Shown here: positions 60,412-64,000 of the stretch, piece by piece
Layout of the letters: the number at the start of each line of letters is the position of its first letter
Numbering within the stretch: the first letter of the stretch is position 1
From: Ramlibacter lithotrophicus
GTDB lineage: Bacteria > Pseudomonadota > Gammaproteobacteria > Burkholderiales > Burkholderiaceae_C
Assembly: GCF_012184415.1 (NCBI RefSeq)
Contig: NZ_VTOX01000008.1
Coordinates: 62,001 to 126,000, forward strand
DNA: 64,000 nucleotides
Direction: 5' to 3'
The notes under the pieces: generated by a model
Told to the model about the DNA's origin: nothing
What the model saw: the letters and a program-made list of their open reading frames with translations, nothing else
Databases searched by the model: none
Position numbers and translations under genes: made by a program

Positions 60412-61455
60412 ATGCAGATCCCATCCACTGTCCGCCTCGTCGCCGCCGCCGCCTTCACGGCCTGCGCCATGGTGCCTGCCATGGCGCAGCAGGTGGTGCT
60501 CAAGGTGCACCACTTCCTGCCCGGCACGTCGAACGTGCACAGGAACCTGATCCAGCCCTGGTGCGACAAGGTCGCCAAGGACTCCGGCGACAAGCTCAAG
60601 TGCCAGATCTATCCGGCCATGCAGCTGGGCGGGACGCCGGCGCAATTGTTCGACCAGGCCCGCGACGGCGTCGCCGACATCGTCTGGACCATTCCCACCT
60701 ATTCGGCCGGCCGCTTCCTCAAGAGCGAAGTGTTCGAGCTGCCGTTCTTCACCCGCAGCGCCAAGGGCTCCAGCACCGCGTTCTGGCACTTCGTGCAGAA
60801 GAACGCGCTGGATGAATACGCGGGCGTGAAGCCGCTGTGGCTGCACACCAACGACGGCTCCTCGTTCCACCTCACCAGCGCCAAGGGCGTCAGGAGCCTC
60901 GACGAGCTCAAGGGACTGAAGATCCGTGCCGCCACCCGGCTCAACTCGCGGATGCTGGCGGCGCTTGGCGCGACCCCGGTGCAGATGCCGTTGCCGGCGG
61001 TGCCCGAGGCCATGGCCAAGGGCGTGATCGACGGCGCGATGGTGCCGTGGGAAGGCGTTCCCGCCGCCAAGCTGCAGGAGATCGCCAGGAGCCACGTCGA
61101 CGTCCCGGCGGGCGAGCCGAAGTTCGCCAACTCGATCTTCGCCTTCGTGATGAACAAGGCGAAGTACGACGGCCTGCCGGCCGACCTGAAGAAGGTGATC
61201 GACGCCAACAGCGGCGCCGAAACCTCGGCCTGGGCCGGCGAGAAGGGCTTCGACAGCGTGGTCGTGCCGTTCCACAAGCTGGCGACCGATCGTGGCAACC
61301 AGGTGCTGGCGCTGCCGGCGGCGGAGCTGGCGCGCTGGACCAAGGCCACCGCCGACATCGACGAGCAGTGGGTCAAGGAAGTCTCGGCCAAGGGCGGCAA
61401 CGGCGCGGCGCTCCTGGAAGATGCCAGGGCGCTCAGCCGACAATACGACAAGTGA
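60412..61455 (+). CDS. TRAP transporter substrate-binding protein (DctP)
   Basis: A 347-residue periplasmic protein with a signal peptide cleaved after AMA at residue 25. The mature protein has HHFLPGTSNVHRNLIQPWCDKV and QIYPAMQLGGTPAQLFDQARDGVADIVWT, and the carboxylate-binding Arg region KIRAATRLNSRMLAALG. Clustering with aromatic-CoA genes suggests an aromatic or cyclic carboxylate ligand. It follows dctM by 49 nt. Confidence 0.88.
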   Translation: MQIPSTVRLVAAAAFTACAMVPAMAQQVVLKVHHFLPGTSNVHRNLIQPWCDKVAKDSGDKLKCQIYPAMQLGGTPAQLFDQARDGVADIVWTIPTYSAGRFLKSEVFELPFFTRSAKGSSTAFWHFVQKNALDEYAGVKPLWLHTNDGSSFHLTSAKGVRSLDELKGLKIRAATRLNSRMLAALGATPVQMPLPAVPEAMAKGVIDGAMVPWEGVPAAKLQEIARSHVDVPAGEPKFANSIFAFVMNKAKYDGLPADLKKVIDANSGAETSAWAGEKGFDSVVVPFHKLATDRGNQVLALPAAELARWTKATADIDEQWVKEVSAKGGNGAALLEDARALSRQYDK

Positions 61456-61471
61456 CCACGCCGGACCGCCG

Positions 61472-61780
61472 ATGACGCCCGAGACCGATCGCCCCTGCTC
61501 CCCGCCGGACGATGGCGAGTGCCCGCCGCCCACGCGTGCTGCGGCGGAGCAGTGGCACGACGGGCAGACGGTGCACATCGACGTGCGCGGCATGGTGCCG
61601 CCGCAGCCCCTGGTCGCGATCCTGCGACTGGTGCGTTCCATGCCGCCGGCGCAGGTCGTGGCCCATCTCGACCGCGACCCCGTGATGCTGTACCCCGAGC
61701 TTGCCGAGCTCGGGTGGGAGGCGTCGCCCATGCCCGGCGACGCCGGGGAGGTCCGGCTGTTGCTGCGGCGCATTCCGTGA
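61472..61780 (+). CDS. DUF2249 domain protein
   Basis: A 102-residue protein: VHIDVRGMVPPQPLVAILRLV, then ...RDPVMLYPELAELGWEA and EVRLLLRR at the end, the typical DUF2249 pattern. Such proteins are often next to nnrS and hemerythrin genes in denitrifiers; the function is unknown. It is coupled to the next gene by overlap. Confidence 0.75.
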   Translation: MTPETDRPCSPPDDGECPPPTRAAAEQWHDGQTVHIDVRGMVPPQPLVAILRLVRSMPPAQVVAHLDRDPVMLYPELAELGWEASPMPGDAGEVRLLLRRIP

Positions 61781-63063
61781 GCGCCGGCGCCAGCGTCTTC
61801 CTGGGCGGCGCCCGCGGCCGATTGCTGCCGGCGTGGACGACGCTGCGATTCTTCGCGGCGGCCGTGGTCTTCCATCTGTTCGCGTGGCTGGCCCTCGCGG
61901 CCGGCGCCGCGCAGTGGCTGGCTTTCAGCGGCGGCCTGGGCTGGCCGCTGGCCGCCTTGCACCTGCTGACGCTGGGCGTGCTGGGCATGACCGCGCTGGG
62001 CGCCGGCGCGCAGCTGGTGCCGGTCGCAACGCGCCGGGCGGCGCCGGGGCACAGCCTGCTGAGCGCGATCTGGTGGGTCTACACCCCGTCAGTGGCCGTG
62101 CTGGCGCTGGGCATGGGCTGGCCGCAGCCGCAATGGCTCGCCGCCGGTGCCGTCGCCGTGGCGCTGTGCTTTCTTGGCTGGGGCGCGCTGATGCTGCGCA
62201 ACCTGCACGGCGGCCGCGGCATGCCCGGCGTGACGGCGCACGGCTGGGCGGCGCTTGCATCGCTGGCGGTGGTGCTCGCCAGCGCGCTGTCGCTGGCCGC
62301 CACCTGGCTCGGGCTGCCCGCGCCCAGCCGCACCACCGCCGTGGCGCTGCACCTGGTGTTCGCGCCCTTCGGCTTCATGGGGCTGCTGGCGCTGGGCCTC
62401 GCCTACATCCTGGTGCCGATGTTCGCGTTGGCAGAAAGCCCGCGCGAGCGCGACCAGCTGGCGTCCTGCGCGCTCGCGGTGGGTGGCCTGGGGCTGGCCG
62501 GCGCCGCCGCCTTCGGCCTGGCGCCGATACCGCTGCGCGTTGCCGCGATCGCGTGCGGCGCGCTGGCCACCGCATTGCACCTGCGGACGATGCGGAACGC
62601 GCTGCGCAGCGGGATGCGCCAGGAACTGGGCCGGTCGTTCGTGCTGGTCAGGATCGGCTGGGCCGGGCTGGCCGGGAGCCTGGTGCTGGCGCTGGCCCTC
62701 GCGCTCGAATGGCCGGTGCCGCGCCTCGAGGCCTGGTTCGGCCTGGCCGTGATCGGCGTGTGGCTGCTCAGTTTCGTGCTCGGCATGCTGCAGCGCATCC
62801 TGCCGTTCCTGTCCGCGATGCATGCCGCGGGCGCCGGCCGCCGGGCGCCGACGCCATCGAGCCTGACGCACGAGCGGGCGCTGGCCATCCACTTCTGGTG
62901 CCATGTGACGGCGCTGGGCGGGCTGGCCGCCGCCATCGCCCTCGACAGTGCCTGGGTCGCCACGGCGGCGGCCGCCGTCGGCGCCGCCGGCGCGGCGGCA
63001 TTCTGCTGGTTCGCCGCCGTCGTGCTGGCGCGCCTCGCGAAAAAGAAGGCGACCTTGAGCTAG
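61777..63063 (+). CDS. NnrS-like polytopic membrane protein
   Basis: A 428-residue protein with about twelve membrane segments. Histidines at helix ends (VVFHLFAWLAL, LHLLTLGVLGMTALGAGAQLVPV, LHLVFAPFGFMGLLALG, IHFWCHVTALGG) are compatible with haem or metal ligands, as in NnrS/cbb3-related proteins. It lies between DUF2249 and hemerythrin genes, a common context for NO tolerance. Its GTG start overlaps the previous stop. Function is inferred from context. Confidence 0.6.
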   Translation: MSAGASVFLGGARGRLLPAWTTLRFFAAAVVFHLFAWLALAAGAAQWLAFSGGLGWPLAALHLLTLGVLGMTALGAGAQLVPVATRRAAPGHSLLSAIWWVYTPSVAVLALGMGWPQPQWLAAGAVAVALCFLGWGALMLRNLHGGRGMPGVTAHGWAALASLAVVLASALSLAATWLGLPAPSRTTAVALHLVFAPFGFMGLLALGLAYILVPMFALAESPRERDQLASCALAVGGLGLAGAAAFGLAPIPLRVAAIACGALATALHLRTMRNALRSGMRQELGRSFVLVRIGWAGLAGSLVLALALALEWPVPRLEAWFGLAVIGVWLLSFVLGMLQRILPFLSAMHAAGAGRRAPTPSSLTHERALAIHFWCHVTALGGLAAAIALDSAWVATAAAAVGAAGAAAFCWFAAVVLARLAKKKATLS

Positions 63064-63068
63064 CGCAA
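63055..63068 (+). promoter_or_regulatory. FNR-like box upstream of hemerythrin gene
   Basis: TTGAGCTAGCGCAA, read on the other strand as TTGCGCTAGCTCAA, differs by one base from the box at 39496. It spans the stop codon of the upstream gene and has its centre 69 nt before the ATG at 63131. Confidence 0.45.
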
Positions 63069-63094
63069 ACCCACGCCACCCGCGCGCCGCGATA

Positions 63095-63118
63095 TTCCGG
63101 TATCCAGATACCAGAATC
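63095..63118. promoter_or_regulatory. Candidate operator palindrome, copy B
   Basis: Arms ATTCCGGTATC and GATACCAGAAT flank CA. The outer nine bases of each arm reproduce the palindrome at 39523-39538. It would straddle the start site predicted from the FNR-like box, a repressor position, 13 nt before the hemerythrin ATG. Confidence 0.55.
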
Positions 63119-63130
63119 AGTGGAGACGCC

Positions 63131-63610
63131 ATGAATTCCTCGCAGGTCAGCCGCATGCTCGACGACGAGCACCGGGCCAACATCGCCTTGCTCGGCCAGG
63201 TCGAGCAGCTGCTCTCGCGCAGCCCCCGCTACGACCCGGCCTGCGCCGGACTGCTCGGCCAACTGGTGCGGCTGCTCGAAAACGACGTCGACCGTCACTT
63301 CGCGTTCGAGGAGGAGCAGTTGTTCCCGCGGATGGCGGAGGGCGGCGACGGCGGCATGGCGGGCCTGCTGCAGGAGGAGCACGACGCGATCCGCGAGGTG
63401 TGCGCCGAACTGCTGCCGCTGGCGCGGGAGGCGGCCAAGGGGGCCATCGACGAAGCCGGCTGGAGCGCGCTGCGTCCGCTCGGCATGGAACTCGTCGAGC
63501 GCCAGGTGGCCCACATCCAGAAGGAGACCATGGCGCTGCTGCCGCTGCTGGACGACCTGCTCGACGAGGAGTCCGATCGCGAACTGGCGTTCGCCTACTC
63601 CGCCGCCTGA
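63131..63610 (+). CDS. Hemerythrin HHE domain protein (NO/O2 binding, possible Fe-S repair)
   Basis: A 159-residue four-helix protein with di-iron ligands H14, H56-x3-E60, H84 and H128-x3-E132. Helix spacing fits a DnrN/YtfE-like or stand-alone hemerythrin. The candidate FNR-like box and palindrome upstream suggest anaerobic induction with a second layer of repression. It is followed closely by an acetyltransferase gene. Confidence 0.82.
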   Translation: MNSSQVSRMLDDEHRANIALLGQVEQLLSRSPRYDPACAGLLGQLVRLLENDVDRHFAFEEEQLFPRMAEGGDGGMAGLLQEEHDAIREVCAELLPLAREAAKGAIDEAGWSALRPLGMELVERQVAHIQKETMALLPLLDDLLDEESDRELAFAYSAA

Positions 63611-63621
63611 AGGAGCCCGCC

Positions 63622-64000
63622 ATGACGACCGCTGGATCCGCCGTTGCCTTCACCATCCGCGCGCTCGCGCGCGACGACCTCCCCGCCGTGGTCGCCATCG
63701 ACGCGGCGCTGGAAGGCCGATCACGGCGCAACTACGTGGAGCGCCGGCTCGCGGCCGCGCTGCGCGAGCCGAAGCTGCACGCACAGTTCGCCGCGTGCGA
63801 CGAGCGCGGACTGGCCGGCTACATCCTGGCGCGGGTGCTGGAGGGCGAGTTCGGGCGCAGCGAACCGGGGCTGCGGCTGGAGATGGTCGGCCTGCGCGAG
63901 GGAACACGCGGTCAGGGCGGCGGCACGCGGCTGTTCCAGGTGCTGGCGGACTGGGGCCGGCGCCACGGCATCCGCGACGTCCACACGACGGCGACCTGGC
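63622..64000 (+). CDS. GNAT family N-acetyltransferase (truncated by window end)
   Basis: The first 126 residues of a GNAT protein: FTIRALARDDLPAVVAIDAALEG, RRNYVERRLAAAL and the acetyl-CoA loop GLREGTRGQGGGTRLFQ. The gene continues beyond the window. The ATG follows AGGAGCCC and lies 11 nt after the hemerythrin stop, so they are probably co-transcribed. It is related in type to the acetyltransferase at 38967. Confidence 0.78.
   Translation, partial: MTTAGSAVAFTIRALARDDLPAVVAIDAALEGRSRRNYVERRLAAALREPKLHAQFAACDERGLAGYILARVLEGEFGRSEPGLRLEMVGLREGTRGQGGGTRLFQVLADWGRRHGIRDVHTTATW

Noticed and set aside
1..64000. tRNA, rRNA, CRISPR array, insertion sequence or integrase
   Set aside because: No cloverleaf, rRNA-like stretch, regular repeat-spacer array, transposase domain or terminal inverted repeat was recognised by reading; a dedicated search was not possible.

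Overview
The window is high-GC DNA, densely coding on both strands, with short ATGA/GTGA overlaps between genes and AGGAGAC-type ribosome binding sites. Gene content points to a facultatively anaerobic, probably denitrifying betaproteobacterium (Thauera/Azoarcus-like metabolism, possibly Burkholderiales). The lineage is inferred from gene content only. I see no rRNA, tRNA, transposase, integrase or CRISPR array.

Left part (1-12082): ordinary housekeeping and stress genes (a nitrous-oxide-stimulated-promoter family protein, a DUF3606 protein, a GMC oxidoreductase with its small subunit, ureidoglycolate lyase, hemerythrin, a UPF0126 channel, a universal stress protein, a GAF protein). A leftward respiratory/NO operon follows: truncated haemoglobin, cbb3-like oxidase subunits I and II, cytochrome c, an NsrR-like Rrf2 regulator, a Sco protein and a small membrane protein. 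A perfect FNR box and an NsrR-like palindrome lie just upstream of it.

Central and right part (12194-61455): an island for anaerobic aromatic degradation. The leftward operon had-oah-dch-bcrCBAD-fdx encodes Thauera-type ATP-dependent benzoyl-CoA reductase and the first ring beta-oxidation steps. Divergent from it, korAB (2-oxoglutarate:ferredoxin oxidoreductase) supplies low-potential electrons. A rubrerythrin-like protein, a RidA protein and a phenylglyoxylate-dehydrogenase-type 2-oxoacid oxidoreductase (padE, a padH-padF fusion, padG, padI) follow. Next is a leftward phenol-activation operon (ppsA, ppsB, one UbiD, a UPF0261/Tm-1-like protein, a CBS protein, UbiX, a TIGR02444 protein). It has a clear sigma-54 promoter and tandem upstream sites, and a divergent XylR/DmpR/PoxR-type activator. 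After a small Rrf2/GNAT operon come an ADP-forming type CoA ligase, padBCD (phenylacetyl-CoA:acceptor oxidoreductase), phenylacetate-CoA ligase, hcrCAB (4-hydroxybenzoyl-CoA reductase), a single-chain NfnA-NfnB protein, a rubrerythrin/acyl-CoA-ligase fusion, two crotonases, a BadH-like SDR and a TRAP transporter.

Read together, phenol would be phosphorylated and carboxylated to 4-hydroxybenzoate, activated to its CoA ester and dehydroxylated to benzoyl-CoA. Phenylacetate would reach benzoyl-CoA through phenylglyoxylate. Both feed benzoyl-CoA reductase, and several flavin/FeS enzymes could recycle ferredoxin. The right end (61472-64000) holds NO/O2-stress genes (DUF2249, a polytopic membrane protein, hemerythrin) and a truncated GNAT gene.

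The most unusual items are the rubrerythrin-CoA ligase fusion, the phenol operon with one UbiD and a Tm-1-like protein but no visible phenylphosphate carboxylase gamma/delta subunits, the fused Nfn, and a paired FNR-box/palindrome arrangement found at two distant promoters.
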